From: Aeropyrum sp.
Lineage (GTDB): Archaea; Thermoproteota; Thermoprotei_A; Sulfolobales; Acidilobaceae
NCBI GenBank assembly: GCA_015521685.1
Contig: WANT01000036.1
Coordinates: 1 to 59,451, forward strand
DNA: 59,451 nucleotides
Direction: 5' to 3'
The notes beneath the pieces were generated by a model. The model was not told where the DNA came from. It saw only the letters and a list, made by a program, of their open reading frames with translations, and did not search any database. The position numbers and the translations under genes are program-made. Shown piece by piece: positions 1 to 8,834 of the stretch. Positions within the stretch are counted from its first letter, which is position 1. Each line of letters begins with the position of its first letter.

Positions 1-1
1 G

Positions 2-967
2 AGGGGGGGACCTGTAATAGTTGGTGCACACTACGACCACTGGTACACCGGGTTCAACGACAACATACTTGGGGTGGCGCAGGCAATTGAAGCCTTCCAG
101 TCCCTAAGGCGGGAGGGCAAAACCGTGGTTCTCACCATCTTCGGGGCCGAGGAGCACGGCATGCCGGGGACCTCCTCATGGTACTGGGCTGCGGGGAGCA
201 GGGAGTACGCCTCGCTACTCTCCGCCTCCAAGGCGGTGGAGGATGTAGAGCTTTACATAAACTTCGACATGGCGGGTCTGCACTGCCTAAAGGTGTCGGG
301 GGCGCCGCAGTACGCCCTAAAGCTGGTCTCGCTCGGAGCAGAGTGGAGATGCTGCGAGTGCCCCGAGTGCGACAGCATTATGATGGCCTGGGCTGGAGTC
401 CCCACGCTCTCCCTACACGGCCTCTGGTGCGGGGGGGCTGCAGAGATATATCATACGCCAGCAGACACGCCAGACAGGGCTAGCCCGGCTACGGCTAGGA
501 GGGCTTTACGCCTAGCTGTTATGGCGGCTCTTGAGGGAGCCGACTGGAGGCTCCTGACCTACCACCTGAGGGAGGTCCTTAGCTCCTCCGGCCTCAGAGC
601 CAGGAAGCTCCTCTACATCATTGAGGCTATGGCGAGGAGGGCTGGGTGGGGGCCTTTGTTTAGGATGATGAACCAGAGGCTACTGAGCACGATACACTAT
701 GGTAGCCTCAGGTGGGAGTCCAGGGAGCTGGAAGCGATCTACATGCCCGAGGCCGCCATCTACACGAGGCTCGCCAGAGACATGGAGAGGGGCTCTCCGC
801 CCCTAGAGGTTGTGGAGGTTGGTGTCAGGGAGAGAACGCTTTACTCAGTCGCGAGCTCGCCACGAGCACCCCACACACCGTTCCCCTCACTAGCTATGCA
901 GCACGAGCTCCTCATGAAGGATCTAGAGGCTAGGGTCGAGGAGATCCAGAGAGAGCTTATCACCTAG
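2..967 (+). CDS. M28-family zinc aminopeptidase, 5' end outside window
   Basis: Reading is open from base 2, so the N-terminus is missing. The visible part contains the full M28 metal-binding set in order: GAHYDH near residue 10, FNDN, FGAEEHG (catalytic Glu followed by metal Glu), NFDMAG and YHTPADTP. This family binds two zinc ions and removes N-terminal residues from peptides. The C-terminal 150 residues are helical and charged and do not resemble a known extra domain to me. Whether the protein is secreted cannot be judged, because the start is missing. The next gene starts 3 bases after the stop, so the two are probably co-transcribed. The family is clear; the substrate is not. Confidence 0.85.
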   Translation, partial: RGGPVIVGAHYDHWYTGFNDNILGVAQAIEAFQSLRREGKTVVLTIFGAEEHGMPGTSSWYWAAGSREYASLLSASKAVEDVELYINFDMAGLHCLKVSGAPQYALKLVSLGAEWRCCECPECDSIMMAWAGVPTLSLHGLWCGGAAEIYHTPADTPDRASPATARRALRLAVMAALEGADWRLLTYHLREVLSSSGLRARKLLYIIEAMARRAGWGPLFRMMNQRLLSTIHYGSLRWESRELEAIYMPEAAIYTRLARDMERGSPPLEVVEVGVRERTLYSVASSPRAPHTPFPSLAMQHELLMKDLEARVEEIQRELIT

Positions 968-969
968 AG

Positions 970-2136
970 ATGGGGTGCGCCCCCGCCTTGCCTAACAGCC
1001 TCATCTCTATCCTCTCGAGGGCTCTTTGCTTGAAGCCGCACCTCGCCGTAGCCGCATTCACGCTAGCAGTTGCTACAGTCATACACGACCCGAGGCTGGA
1101 GGGTTATGTGTACTCGGATATCGTGAGCCTATACAAGTACCGTGTGGCTATTCTAGAAGGCCGGGAGGGGATAATAGTCCCCTACAGGGATTTCTTCCTC
1201 GAGTATCCCCCGCTTGCCGGGCTAGTCTGGCTGGCCTCAGTTAACATCAGACTACCCGGCCTCGACCCCCTCATAAGCCACTACTACATCCAGGCCCTAG
1301 TGGCAGCGGTTTCAGGGATACTAGCCGTCGAGGCGGTCGCAAGGCTTACAAGCCCTCGAAGAGCAGTGCTAGCCGCCTTGCTGCCCTCAATGCTGGTTTA
1401 CTCGGTCTACAACTGGGACCTAATAGCCTTGGCTCCCCTACTCTGGGGTCTCTACCAGTATCGGAAGGGGGGATGGCTCTCCTCAGGCCTGCTGATAGGT
1501 CTAGGCGGCTCGGCCAAGCTGTTGCCGCTAGTCGCTGCAGCACCCCTCGCTCTCCACTCGCAGGCAGGGCTCAGAGCATACTCTATAGCTGTGGCCTTGA
1601 CGGCCCTCGCGTTCGCTGGGGTGGAGCTGGCTGCGCCTGGCTGGTTCAGGGACTTCTACGAGCACCACTCAGGCTGGTATATCGAAGGCAGCATCCTACT
1701 CCTCTTTGGAGACCCCTTCAGCCCGGAGCTGCGCAGGGCGGCCCAGGTCCTGGCAGCCGTTCTTGTGGTCGCGGCGATAGCGGTGTCTAGGCTTTTGAGG
1801 GCTGACCCCGTCGAGGCGTCCTTCTACTCTATATCAGCCTACCTGCTGGGCACCTACGTCTACACCCCTCAGATGAACCTCTTCCCAGCACTGCTCCTAC
1901 TCTCATCCAGCGCCGCGGGAAGCGCCCTCACACTACTCCTCCTACTCCAGGACACCTCTGCGGCCCTAGTCATTCTGGTGTGGCATTGGAGCGAGGATCC
2001 CCTAGACCCATTATCCCCAGCCTCGCTGGCGACCTACTCGAAGGTGAGCCTGCTAGCCCTACTCTTATTGATCTCAGTTTTGAGGAGGTGGAGAGTGCTG
2101 AGGCGCTCAGCATTTGAGGGCGAAGAGAGGACATAA
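970..2136 (+). CDS. Polytopic membrane glycosyltransferase-like protein (GT87/DUF2029 type)
   Basis: A 388-residue protein dominated by hydrophobic segments, about 9-11 membrane helices. Near residues 70-80 is YRDFFLEYPPLAG, the acidic-plus-YPP loop typical of GT-C polyprenol-phosphate mannosyltransferases of the GT87/DUF2029 group. These enzymes transfer sugars from lipid-linked donors on the outer face of the membrane, for protein glycosylation or lipid glycans. Assignment rests on that motif and topology only. The ATG at 970 lies 3 bases after the peptidase stop, and the 3' end overlaps the next gene by 23 bases if that gene's longest start is used. Confidence 0.6.
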   Translation: MGCAPALPNSLISILSRALCLKPHLAVAAFTLAVATVIHDPRLEGYVYSDIVSLYKYRVAILEGREGIIVPYRDFFLEYPPLAGLVWLASVNIRLPGLDPLISHYYIQALVAAVSGILAVEAVARLTSPRRAVLAALLPSMLVYSVYNWDLIALAPLLWGLYQYRKGGWLSSGLLIGLGGSAKLLPLVAAAPLALHSQAGLRAYSIAVALTALAFAGVELAAPGWFRDFYEHHSGWYIEGSILLLFGDPFSPELRRAAQVLAAVLVVAAIAVSRLLRADPVEASFYSISAYLLGTYVYTPQMNLFPALLLLSSSAAGSALTLLLLLQDTSAALVILVWHWSEDPLDPLSPASLATYSKVSLLALLLLISVLRRWRVLRRSAFEGEERT

Positions 2137-3505
2137 TGGTACTTGGAGGGTGCTTCCGGTCTTGTCCCAGGCTGGCTCAGAACACCCAGCACACCCTCTT
2201 GTAGAATCCCTCAAAGCACTAGTACCGCAGATACTTGAGAAGGCCAGACTAGACACTCGGGTGGAGAGGGGGCTTGAGGACCTCGGCCTATGCGGCTCCA
2301 GAGCTATCGTGCTGGCCTTGGGCAAAGGCTCGGTACAGATGGCTCGTGGGGCCTTGAAGTGTGTAGAGCCTGAAGGGGGCGTCGTTGTCAAGCCCCGCGG
2401 GATGTCTGGGAGTGTCGACGGCCTCGAGGTTATTGAGGGGAGCCACCCAATACCAGACGAGTGGAGCCTGAGAGCCGGGTCTAGACTGCTGGAGTGGGCT
2501 CGCGCGGCCAGCGCTGGAGACAGGGTTCTCGTCCTGGTATCCGGAGGTGGGAGCGCCCTAGCAGAGGTTCCCGTCCCCCCTCTAACCCTGGAGGACCTGA
2601 GAGAGGCCAGCATGCTCCTACTCAAGTCAGGGGCTACAATACACGAGATAAACACTGTAAGAAAACATCTATCACTACTCAAGGGAGGCAGGCTCGCCGC
2701 AGCCGCCCACCCAGCCAGGACCCTCGGGCTATACGCCAGCGACGTCCCCGGCGATAGACTGGATATGATAGCGTCGGGCCCCACGGTACCAGACCCCACC
2801 TCCTACGCCGACGCCCTCTCAGTAGTGAGGAAGTATGGCCTAGAGGCCAGCATGCCCCCAGCAGTCCTCCAGGTCATAGAGTCTGGCGCCAGAGGGGAGC
2901 TGGAGGAGACCCCAAAGCCAGGCGACGAGAGGCTCAAGGAGACCGTGAACAAGCTTGTTGCAGCCAATATAGACGTCCTGGAAGGTGTTGCGGCCAGGCT
3001 CAGGGAGATGGGGTTCACAACTCTCATACTGACATCCAGGCTGGAGGGGGAGTCGCGCGAGGCTGGAAGGGTATTGGCTAGCATAGCCCTCGAGGTCCTA
3101 GACAGGGGGGTGCCCTCTCCCACCCCAGCCGCCATACTCGCCGGAGGGGAGACAACTGTGAGGGTTACTGGAAGGGGTAGGGGTGGGAGGAACATGGAGC
3201 TAGCCCTAGCTTGGAGTCTGGCCATGGCCTACTGGATGCCCGAAGCGCCAGCGGCCCTCCTGGCTATGGATACTGATGGGATAGACGGTAACAGTGATGC
3301 CGCGGGGGCTATAGCCTGGCCTGGCCTCCCTCAGGCTCTCAGAAGCTATGGGCTCGACCCTCAGGAGGTCCTAGGCGAGAATGATAGCGAGAGGGCTTTC
3401 GCCCTATCCAACACTCTAGTCGTGACGGGGCAGACAGGGACCAACCTCAATAGCATCGTGGTCATGCTACTTGGACTTCCTGAAACCTATCAAGGCGAAG
3501 CCTAG
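2114..3505 (+). CDS. gckA: Glycerate 2-kinase, MOFRL family
   Basis: A 463-residue protein with MOFRL-type glycerate kinase landmarks: ALGKGSVQMA, VVKPRGM, EGSHPIPDE, VLVSGGGSAL near residue 140, ASDVPGDRLDMIASGPT, AGGETTVRVTGRGRGGRN, and the C-terminal AMDTDGIDG. The enzyme phosphorylates D-glycerate to 2-phosphoglycerate, as in the non-phosphorylative Entner-Doudoroff branch of hyperthermophilic archaea. The listed start is a TTG overlapping the upstream gene by 23 bases; in-frame GTG at 2150 is another option, because the first 12 residues do not look conserved. The 3' end overlaps the convergent membrane-protein gene by 39 bases. Confidence 0.85.
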   Translation: MRAKRGHNGTWRVLPVLSQAGSEHPAHPLVESLKALVPQILEKARLDTRVERGLEDLGLCGSRAIVLALGKGSVQMARGALKCVEPEGGVVVKPRGMSGSVDGLEVIEGSHPIPDEWSLRAGSRLLEWARAASAGDRVLVLVSGGGSALAEVPVPPLTLEDLREASMLLLKSGATIHEINTVRKHLSLLKGGRLAAAAHPARTLGLYASDVPGDRLDMIASGPTVPDPTSYADALSVVRKYGLEASMPPAVLQVIESGARGELEETPKPGDERLKETVNKLVAANIDVLEGVAARLREMGFTTLILTSRLEGESREAGRVLASIALEVLDRGVPSPTPAAILAGGETTVRVTGRGRGGRNMELALAWSLAMAYWMPEAPAALLAMDTDGIDGNSDAAGAIAWPGLPQALRSYGLDPQEVLGENDSERAFALSNTLVVTGQTGTNLNSIVVMLLGLPETYQGEA

Positions 3506-4336
3506 GGTGTAGAGGGCTGTAGCCAGCGCTAGCGATATAATAGTGTTCCTCAGCCTCTCGACCAGGATCTCAGTAGCCCTCAGGACGCCGTACAAAAGGT
3601 CTATGCCAGCCTGGCCTCCGAGCCCGCTAGTCAGAACCTCCTCTATGGGGCCTGAGAGTGCTGAGAGCGGCCTGAAGGCCATTATGACGCTGTACATGCT
3701 GTACACGTAGAGGACCGCCCCTGCTACCAGCAACAGCACCCCGGCCCTAGAGCTGGGGGGCGGGAAGAGGAGGGCTATCAGCGAGTAGACTGCTGGAGGC
3801 AGGAGAGGCATTATGTATAGTATGGCTATTAGGCTGTAGATTCTGAGGCTGGCTAGGAACGCGGCCACATCGCCACTCAGCCTAGATAGGATGAAACCGG
3901 TAGCGATCCCCGCCAGCAGGGCTACAACCCTAGAGAGCCACACGAAGGCTCTAAACGCCCTGACAATCAGGGGGGGCCAGTACTGGGTGAGCCTATCCCA
4001 CTCCCTCGAGAAGAGATAGCCTCCTAGGATCCACAGCACAAGCCCCGCCAATATACCTAGGGCCTCCTCCCTAAACCTGGTCTCCACCCCCACTGCCAGG
4101 AACTCTAGAACAGCTATGACGTCCTGCGCCGAAACCTGTCCAGCCGCCTCCAGAGAGGCGACCCTAGCCTCGGCGCCCTCCAGCACGGTCTTGAGCCCGC
4201 TGAACAAGCCGATAACGAAGACTAGATAGTAGGCTGCAACAACCTTTAGAAGCCCTCCTAGGAAGCCCTCCCAGCCCAGCATGGGGTGGGGCTTCTCACC
4301 GCCTCTCCGCAAGAGTCTCGAGAACAGCCCTACCAA
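3467..4336 (-). CDS. Hypothetical polytopic membrane protein
   Basis: A 289-residue protein with about six hydrophobic segments, which I do not recognise. After a charged N-terminus there is one helix near 29-47, then a soluble amphipathic stretch (about 50-90), then clustered helices, and it ends in a basic FRKSK tail. The longest start at 4336 overlaps the nucleoside phosphorylase gene by 41 bases. An internal ATG at 4280-4282 (MLGWEG) lies 13 bases past that gene's stop and would be the more usual spacing. It is the last gene of the minus-strand ribB-ribC-cbf5-phosphorylase run, and it ends inside the convergent glycerate kinase gene. Confidence 0.6.
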   Translation of the reverse strand: MVGLFSRLLRRGGEKPHPMLGWEGFLGGLLKVVAAYYLVFVIGLFSGLKTVLEGAEARVASLEAAGQVSAQDVIAVLEFLAVGVETRFREEALGILAGLVLWILGGYLFSREWDRLTQYWPPLIVRAFRAFVWLSRVVALLAGIATGFILSRLSGDVAAFLASLRIYSLIAILYIMPLLPPAVYSLIALLFPPPSSRAGVLLLVAGAVLYVYSMYSVIMAFRPLSALSGPIEEVLTSGLGGQAGIDLLYGVLRATEILVERLRNTIISLALATALYTLGFALIGFRKSK

Positions 4337-5042
4337 CCTGGAGCTCCCTCTCGAACAGCTCCTCCCTACCTATCCTCCCAAAGCTCTCGCCCCACAGAGT
4401 GTCAGATATTATAAGTACGGCCGCCGACCTAAACCCCCTAATCCAGGAGAGGCCGTACAGAATTGCTACCTCCATCTCTACAGCGGCAAAACCCAGCTCC
4501 CTCCACCTAGAGGCTAGGCCTGGAGTCTCGGCATAGAAGGCGTCGCTGGTTATAACTGGGGCCACCTCAACATTCACTCCCCCTAGAGATCTGAGGCGTG
4601 TAGCTAGCGCTGACACTAGCTCCGGGTCTGGTGTGGCGGGCAGGCACATGGCTGCTGGCGAGGTGTATAGGGATGTCGCCGCACTCCCACAATAGTAGCC
4701 TGCCCCAGCAGCCACAACAACGTCTCCCAGCCCCAAACCAGGCTTCAGAGACCCCGCCGTCCCCAGCCTGACTATCGTTTTAGCGCCAAGGGCGGCAAGC
4801 TCCTCGAACACTATCGCCGCAGAGGGGGCGCCAACGCCGTGGGTGGCTATAGTAACCTCCACGCCCCTGTAGAGCCCTGTGTAGACGAGGAACCCCCTAC
4901 TCTTGGAGACAAGCCTCGGAGCCTCTAGGAGATTCGAGAGCCTCTCCGCACGCCCAGGGTCGCCTACCGCGACGACGTTCTCAGCTATATCCCCGGGCTT
5001 AGCCTCGAGGTGGACGGGCTCCCTAGCCAACCCCTGCTTCAC
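4296..5042 (-). CDS. Purine nucleoside / uridine phosphorylase family protein
   Basis: A 248-residue protein, the usual length for the hexameric PNP_UDP_1 family. Signatures are [10 protein letters not shown] near the N-terminus (phosphate binding), [10 protein letters not shown] near 68, VRLGTAGSL (phosphate and ribose) near 90, and [12 protein letters not shown] (nucleoside ribose binding) near 190, followed by ISDTLWGE with the base-acidic Asp. The reaction is phosphorolysis of a nucleoside to base plus ribose-1-phosphate; which nucleoside cannot be read from sequence. Its start overlaps the cbf5 end by 20 bases, so translation is likely coupled. Confidence 0.85.
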   Translation of the reverse strand: MKQGLAREPVHLEAKPGDIAENVVAVGDPGRAERLSNLLEAPRLVSKSRGFLVYTGLYRGVEVTIATHGVGAPSAAIVFEELAALGAKTIVRLGTAGSLKPGLGLGDVVVAAGAGYYCGSAATSLYTSPAAMCLPATPDPELVSALATRLRSLGGVNVEVAPVITSDAFYAETPGLASRWRELGFAAVEMEVAILYGLSWIRGFRSAAVLIISDTLWGESFGRIGREELFERELQVGRAVLETLAERR

Positions 5043-6153
5043 CCCTCCTCGGCTTCCACATCCTCGGGTATAGACCCCTCTCTAATATGATCCTAGTAGG
5101 CTTGACCACTATACCCTTCTCAGCCTCGAGAATCTCGCTAGCTGATGCCTGCGCCTTGCCTAGGCCAACCAACTCTCCCTTCAGGGTCATGATGGCGACC
5201 AGCGACCCCTTCTCGACGCTCTCCTCCACCGCAGCCACTCCAGGAGCCGCGAGCTGGGCTCCGTGAGTCAGGCTCTCTACAGCCGAATCTCTGACCAGGA
5301 CTTTTGGCAGGTGGCACACGCTATACTCTCCCGGCACCACCACCTTCCTCAGCAGGTCGTCCTTACCCTCCTCCCTCCACCTAATGACAGCCTCAGCCAC
5401 ATCATCAAGCCTAACCAGGAAGCCGTTCTCCCTGAAGGGGCCGGTCCTGATCCTCCTAAGCTCCCTCATGTGAGCGCCTACACCAAGCACGAGGCCTATG
5501 TCCCAGCACAGCTTCCTCATGTAAGTCCCAGCGTCGCAGTCCACAACCAGGAGAGCATACCTACCATCATACTCCAGCAGATCTATCTTATGAATTCTCC
5601 TAGTCCTCAAAGCCCTCTTAACACTACTCCTGAGGGGAGGCTTCTGATATATCTCTCCCACGAACTCACCGAGGACCTCCCTAAGCCTAGCCTCATCAAC
5701 GGGCTTGTGAAGTTGCATAACGCAAACATACTCCTTCGTGCTGTGCATCACCGTGCCTATAATCCTCGTCATCCTCTCGAGGGCCACGGGGAGTACTCCC
5801 GTAACCTTTGGATGTCCCCGCCCCCCAGCACCCCCCTCTCAGCCAGAATAACGGGGTGCTCGAGGGGGCTCTAGGGTTCCCCCGTGGCCCGCCCTCTCAA
5901 CCCCTAGCATTCTTTTGATCCAAGCCACGACCTCGTGGCTCGTGGGTCCTGGAGGCTTGTCTACTACCACCAAGCCGTACCTTAGATACACGTCTAGAGG
6001 CCTCATCTTTGGTATGAACCCGTGCCTGGGGTCGGTTGGCTCGTCGAACTTCTTGAGTAGCCTGGAGGTGTTGCCGCAGATCCTCTTAACATCCTCCACA
6101 AACTTCTCGCCTTCCCTGGTGGCGTCAAACCCCTCTTCCACTGGCTCTGGCAC
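5023..6153 (-). CDS. cbf5: Cbf5/dyskerin, RNA pseudouridine synthase, intron-containing
   Basis: Two exons in different frames join to one 357-residue Cbf5. Exon 1 (6153-5871) carries [17 protein letters not shown] and GHGGTL; exon 2 (5813-5023) carries DPKVTGVLP after joining, then [27 protein letters not shown] and a C-terminal PUA domain. Removing bases 5870-5814 restores GHGGTLDPKVTG, the family's catalytic motif. Without splicing, exon 1 runs into a TGA after about 20 codons. Cbf5 is the catalytic subunit of H/ACA ribonucleoproteins and also helps make Psi55 in tRNA. It lies in the ribB-ribC-cbf5-phosphorylase run; in other crenarchaea cbf5 often follows eL14. The start at 6153 is the longest; about 50 residues precede the conserved core. 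Confidence 0.92.
5814..5870 (-). other. Archaeal bulge-helix-bulge intron in cbf5 pre-mRNA (57 nt)
   Basis: On the minus strand the exon 1 end CCCU pairs with GGGG near the 3' splice site. It is followed by a three-base bulge AGA opposite bulge ACA, and the intron folds into two stems: GCCCCC with GGGGGC, and AGCACCCC with GGGGUGCU. Cutting after the second base of each bulge (AG/A and AC/A) removes exactly 57 bases and makes codon GAT, the Asp of GTLDP. This is the substrate shape of the archaeal tRNA-splicing endonuclease. Introns in cbf5 of Aeropyrum and Sulfolobus are known from the literature. The exact cut positions here are my inference from frame and structure. Confidence 0.88.
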
Positions 6154-6244
6154 CCGAGCCCACCACCTGATACGTCCAATACCTTATCGCCCACTCCCAA
6201 GACTCATAACTATATCAAGAACGGTCCACGTCGGATCCCTGCGC

Positions 6245-6715
6245 CTATATGGGGCCAGCGTCGGGATACCCCTGCCGCAGACCCTGGCCCGCATGCTTTA
6301 CCAGAGCCTCAGGGCCGTGCCTCAACAGCGTAGCCAGATTCCTTGCATGCTTCTCTGCCCTGTCGAGAGCTATCCTCTTAAGCTCCTCCGGGCTCCCCGC
6401 CTCGTCTTCGTGGACCGTGACATCTATAACGATCTTACCCGTTAGAATCTCCACCATTATCAGGCCTATGCTCGAAGCCAGATAGCTAAGCCTATCAGCC
6501 TCCCTCCCCCCGACCCACCCGAGAGTTATCACGCCATCACAGCCAGAGTCCAATAGTCGCTTAGCCGCGCCCGGGAGGTCCTTGATTCCAGGGACAGTGT
6601 GTCTAACTACCTTGTACCCGGGTAGGCTCGACTCTAGGATGCTGATAGCCACCCTACCCATGTCGACCCTGGCGAAAGTTGTGTCAACCACTCCCACACA
6701 CTTCCCCACCGCCAC
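6245..6715 (-). CDS. ribC: Archaeal-type riboflavin synthase
   Basis: A 156-residue protein beginning with KCVGVVDTTFARVDMG, the hallmark of the archaeal riboflavin synthase, which is related to lumazine synthase and not to the bacterial RibE trimer. It converts two molecules of 6,7-dimethyl-8-ribityllumazine to riboflavin plus the pyrimidinedione. Further support is HTVPGIKDLPGAAKRLL and the conserved DVTVHEDEA segment in the second half. It overlaps ribB by 32 bases upstream and is 91 bases ahead of cbf5. Lumazine synthase is not in this window. Confidence 0.9.
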   Translation of the reverse strand: MAVGKCVGVVDTTFARVDMGRVAISILESSLPGYKVVRHTVPGIKDLPGAAKRLLDSGCDGVITLGWVGGREADRLSYLASSIGLIMVEILTGKIVIDVTVHEDEAGSPEELKRIALDRAEKHARNLATLLRHGPEALVKHAGQGLRQGYPDAGPI

Positions 6716-7376
6716 ACACCTCCACTATCTCGTCCCCCGTGACGAGGGGTATGCCCTGCCTTCTCGAAAACTCCTGAGCACTCTCCAGCGGGAGGCTATA
6801 CCTGTCACCCAGCATCTCAGCCAGAACTAGGCTGGGTGGGAGGCCTGCAAGCGATGCTAGGGCTATAGCCAGCTCGCTGTGACCCCTCCTCTTCTTTAGC
6901 TCCCTAGCTAGGAGTATGGGAATGTGTCCTGGTGCCATGAACTCCCTAAGAAACCTGGACCTCGCCTCCCGACCCCTTCCTGAGACAGCGTCGCTAACCA
7001 CACTGTGAAGCATTCTAACAGTTAGGGCCCTGTCCTCATCGCTTATACCAGTCTTGACCCCAACATGATTTACCCAGATCGAGAATGCTGGCGGGTCTCC
7101 GTATGATGGCGTCTTATGGGCCAGGGGCCTGAGGTCCTCGTGGGCCGCTATAATCTCTTGAGCAAACTTGAGCCCTAGGAGCCTGCCCACCTTCTCCGTT
7201 GTAACATAGCATATCAGCCCCCCAGCCTCCCTCCTGAGTACCCCTATCTCCCTCCACGTGACGCTTCCAGCGTAGTAGACTAGGTCTGTCTCGCCCTCCC
7301 TGGCGTCTCCGTCAAATATCATCACTGGCCTTCCAGAGCGCAAGGCTTCGACAGCTGCCTCGATATTCCCAGCCAT
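6684..7376 (-). CDS. ribB: 3,4-dihydroxy-2-butanone 4-phosphate synthase
   Basis: A 230-residue protein with DGDAREGETDLVYYAG near residue 22 (acidic Mg-binding loop), GGLICYVTT, VGVKTGISDEDRALT, and the late PGHIPILL...RRGHSELAIALA motif. It makes the four-carbon unit of riboflavin from ribulose-5-phosphate. It is the first gene of the minus-strand run, with a TATA-like box (about 7443-7454) some 70 bases ahead. It stands alone, not fused to GTP cyclohydrolase II, as is usual in archaea. The hexulose-phosphate synthase at 31.6-32.3 kb could supply its substrate. Confidence 0.9.
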   Translation of the reverse strand: MAGNIEAAVEALRSGRPVMIFDGDAREGETDLVYYAGSVTWREIGVLRREAGGLICYVTTEKVGRLLGLKFAQEIIAAHEDLRPLAHKTPSYGDPPAFSIWVNHVGVKTGISDEDRALTVRMLHSVVSDAVSGRGREARSRFLREFMAPGHIPILLARELKKRRGHSELAIALASLAGLPPSLVLAEMLGDRYSLPLESAQEFSRRQGIPLVTGDEIVEVCGGGEVCGSG

Positions 7377-7442
7377 CAGCTATACGCCCTCGACTCCAAA
7401 GGTCCTACAGGCAGAGGCCTCAATTTACAGCTATCCAAGTGC

Positions 7443-7454
7443 GGAGATTATATT
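7443..7454 (-). promoter_or_regulatory. TATA-like promoter for the ribB-ribC-cbf5 run
   Basis: On the minus strand the sequence reads GAAATATAATCTCC, an archaeal TATA-like box. Transcription would start near 7420, leaving a leader of about 45 bases before the ribB ATG. The gene run behind it has short gaps or overlaps. Confidence 0.5.
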
Positions 7455-7477
7455 TCAGAGTACTTCCAGTACACCGC

Positions 7478-8473
7478 CTAATCTAGGCCCAAACCCATAA
7501 TCGCCTCCTTGACGGCCTCAGCCGATATCGTGGCCATTGTTATGAAGTCGCTCTTAGATGATAGCTTGCGGGAGCCAATGAATAGGGCATCAATCTTAGA
7601 TACTGGTATTGGATCCATGGCTGGCAGGGGGACGGGCTCGCCCCACTCTTGTATGATATGGTACCTGGGTATCACCTCCTCCACATCCTTCATCTCCTTA
7701 ATGAACTCTGGTAGCCAGATGGCGCTGGATAGGGGGGTTGATACCACGTAAACCTCAATACCCTCATTCACCGCTGCCTCGGTCAGGCTCCTCGCCCCAG
7801 ACAGGGAGAGCACCATGTCTATTACAATACTCTCCGCGTCAACCACCAGAGCCTCCTCCCCACTACCCGCCACCCTAAGGTCTAAACCAAAATTGGGGTA
7901 GGCCACCACCCTCATCCCGTACTCCAGTGCAGCCTTCACCGGTACAGACTCCCACGGGGAGCTAGCCACTATACTGAGATGGGGCCTGCCACGCCGTCCT
8001 CCAACAGCTTTTCCGATAGACTCCACAAGGACCTCGCTTCCATAGAGGTAGATACCTGAGCCAGCATGGCTAACTATCTCCTTAGCGCTCTCGTGATAGC
8101 TTCTCATAACCAGCGTTAGGAGAGCCTCATCTACCTTCCTCCCTACCCTATCGACCTCCTGGAGGACCTCTTCGAGACTCCTCCCCCCGGCTGTCTCCAC
8201 CACCTTGCTTATAACCGAGAGGAAGATTATGCTGGAATTGATGAGTGGAGCGCTCGAGAGGTAGACTCCCCCCATCTCAGAGGCTAGGGCTAGATTGCTG
8301 GCGTCTGCGAACTCAGATACAACCCTCAGCGTTACTCCCTTCAACCCCTCACCGCTAGACATGTTCTTCTCTAGAACCTCCTTGACGATGTACCTATATA
8401 TGTTGATAGTTCTGTGTAGCCTCTTTGGTAGGCCCTCCGCAAACACAGTTCCTGACGCTTGAGCCATACCCAA
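7478..8473 (-). CDS. eIF2B-like (ISOCOT-fold) protein
   Basis: A 331-residue soluble protein that I place tentatively in the eIF2B/methylthioribose-1-phosphate isomerase superfamily. The first 150 residues are helical. The second half is alternating strands and helices with an order resembling eIF2B: GIYLYGSEVLVESIG, LSIVASSPWESVPVKAAL, a GMRVVAYP strand, VVDAESIVIDMVLS where eIF2B has its nucleotide or substrate loop, then GIEVYVVSTPLSS. The Cys and Asp pair of the isomerases is not evident, so an isomerase role is not supported. It stands alone, divergent from secY. Its product could be a sugar-phosphate or nucleotide sensor; the function is unknown. Confidence 0.5.
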   Translation of the reverse strand: MGMAQASGTVFAEGLPKRLHRTINIYRYIVKEVLEKNMSSGEGLKGVTLRVVSEFADASNLALASEMGGVYLSSAPLINSSIIFLSVISKVVETAGGRSLEEVLQEVDRVGRKVDEALLTLVMRSYHESAKEIVSHAGSGIYLYGSEVLVESIGKAVGGRRGRPHLSIVASSPWESVPVKAALEYGMRVVAYPNFGLDLRVAGSGEEALVVDAESIVIDMVLSLSGARSLTEAAVNEGIEVYVVSTPLSSAIWLPEFIKEMKDVEEVIPRYHIIQEWGEPVPLPAMDPIPVSKIDALFIGSRKLSSKSDFITMATISAEAVKEAIMGLGLD

Positions 8474-8834
8474 CTAAGGCTGACCTCGCAATAACAGCTA
8501 TGGTGTATACTGTTCAAGGGCTGTCAGGGTCCATAACTAATTATAGTATTTGATACTAAAAACCGCGACGACCCACGGGCTACCGACACAGAACCAAACC
8601 CTTATAATATTCCTTAAATCCAGCCAAGGTCGTAACGACCCTGCAAACCCTTAAATAAGACAAGCAAGACCATAGCTTCTAGCCCCTTATATCCATGTAC
8701 AATTGCAAATACCAATATCACAGAGAACCTCTAAGCGGCGGCGAGTACCGGGGAGGGGCTTAGAGCCCAATTTTTAAGCTCGGCTTGAAACCACTCCCTG
8801 GAGGATTAGGCAGGCTTGCGTTGGGTGCTGGCTG
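8474..8834. promoter_or_regulatory. Divergent intergenic region upstream of secY
   Basis: This 361-base region separates the eIF2B-like gene from secY. A TATA-like box on the minus strand (ACTATAATTAG, around 8535-8545) can serve the leftward gene. For secY there is AATTTTTAAG at about 8769-8778, placing a start near 8800 and a leader of about 35 bases. Just ahead of that box is a perfect 7-bp inverted repeat, CTCTAAG at 8729-8735 and CTTAGAG at 8759-8765, and a smaller one, GGTCG-TAA-CGACC, at 8628-8640. I see no convincing gene here. Confidence 0.45.

Noticed and set aside
2107-3225. Long Ser/Arg-rich minus-strand frames opposite glycerate kinase.
   Set aside because: Shadow frames from GC-rich third positions; kinase motifs lie on the plus strand.
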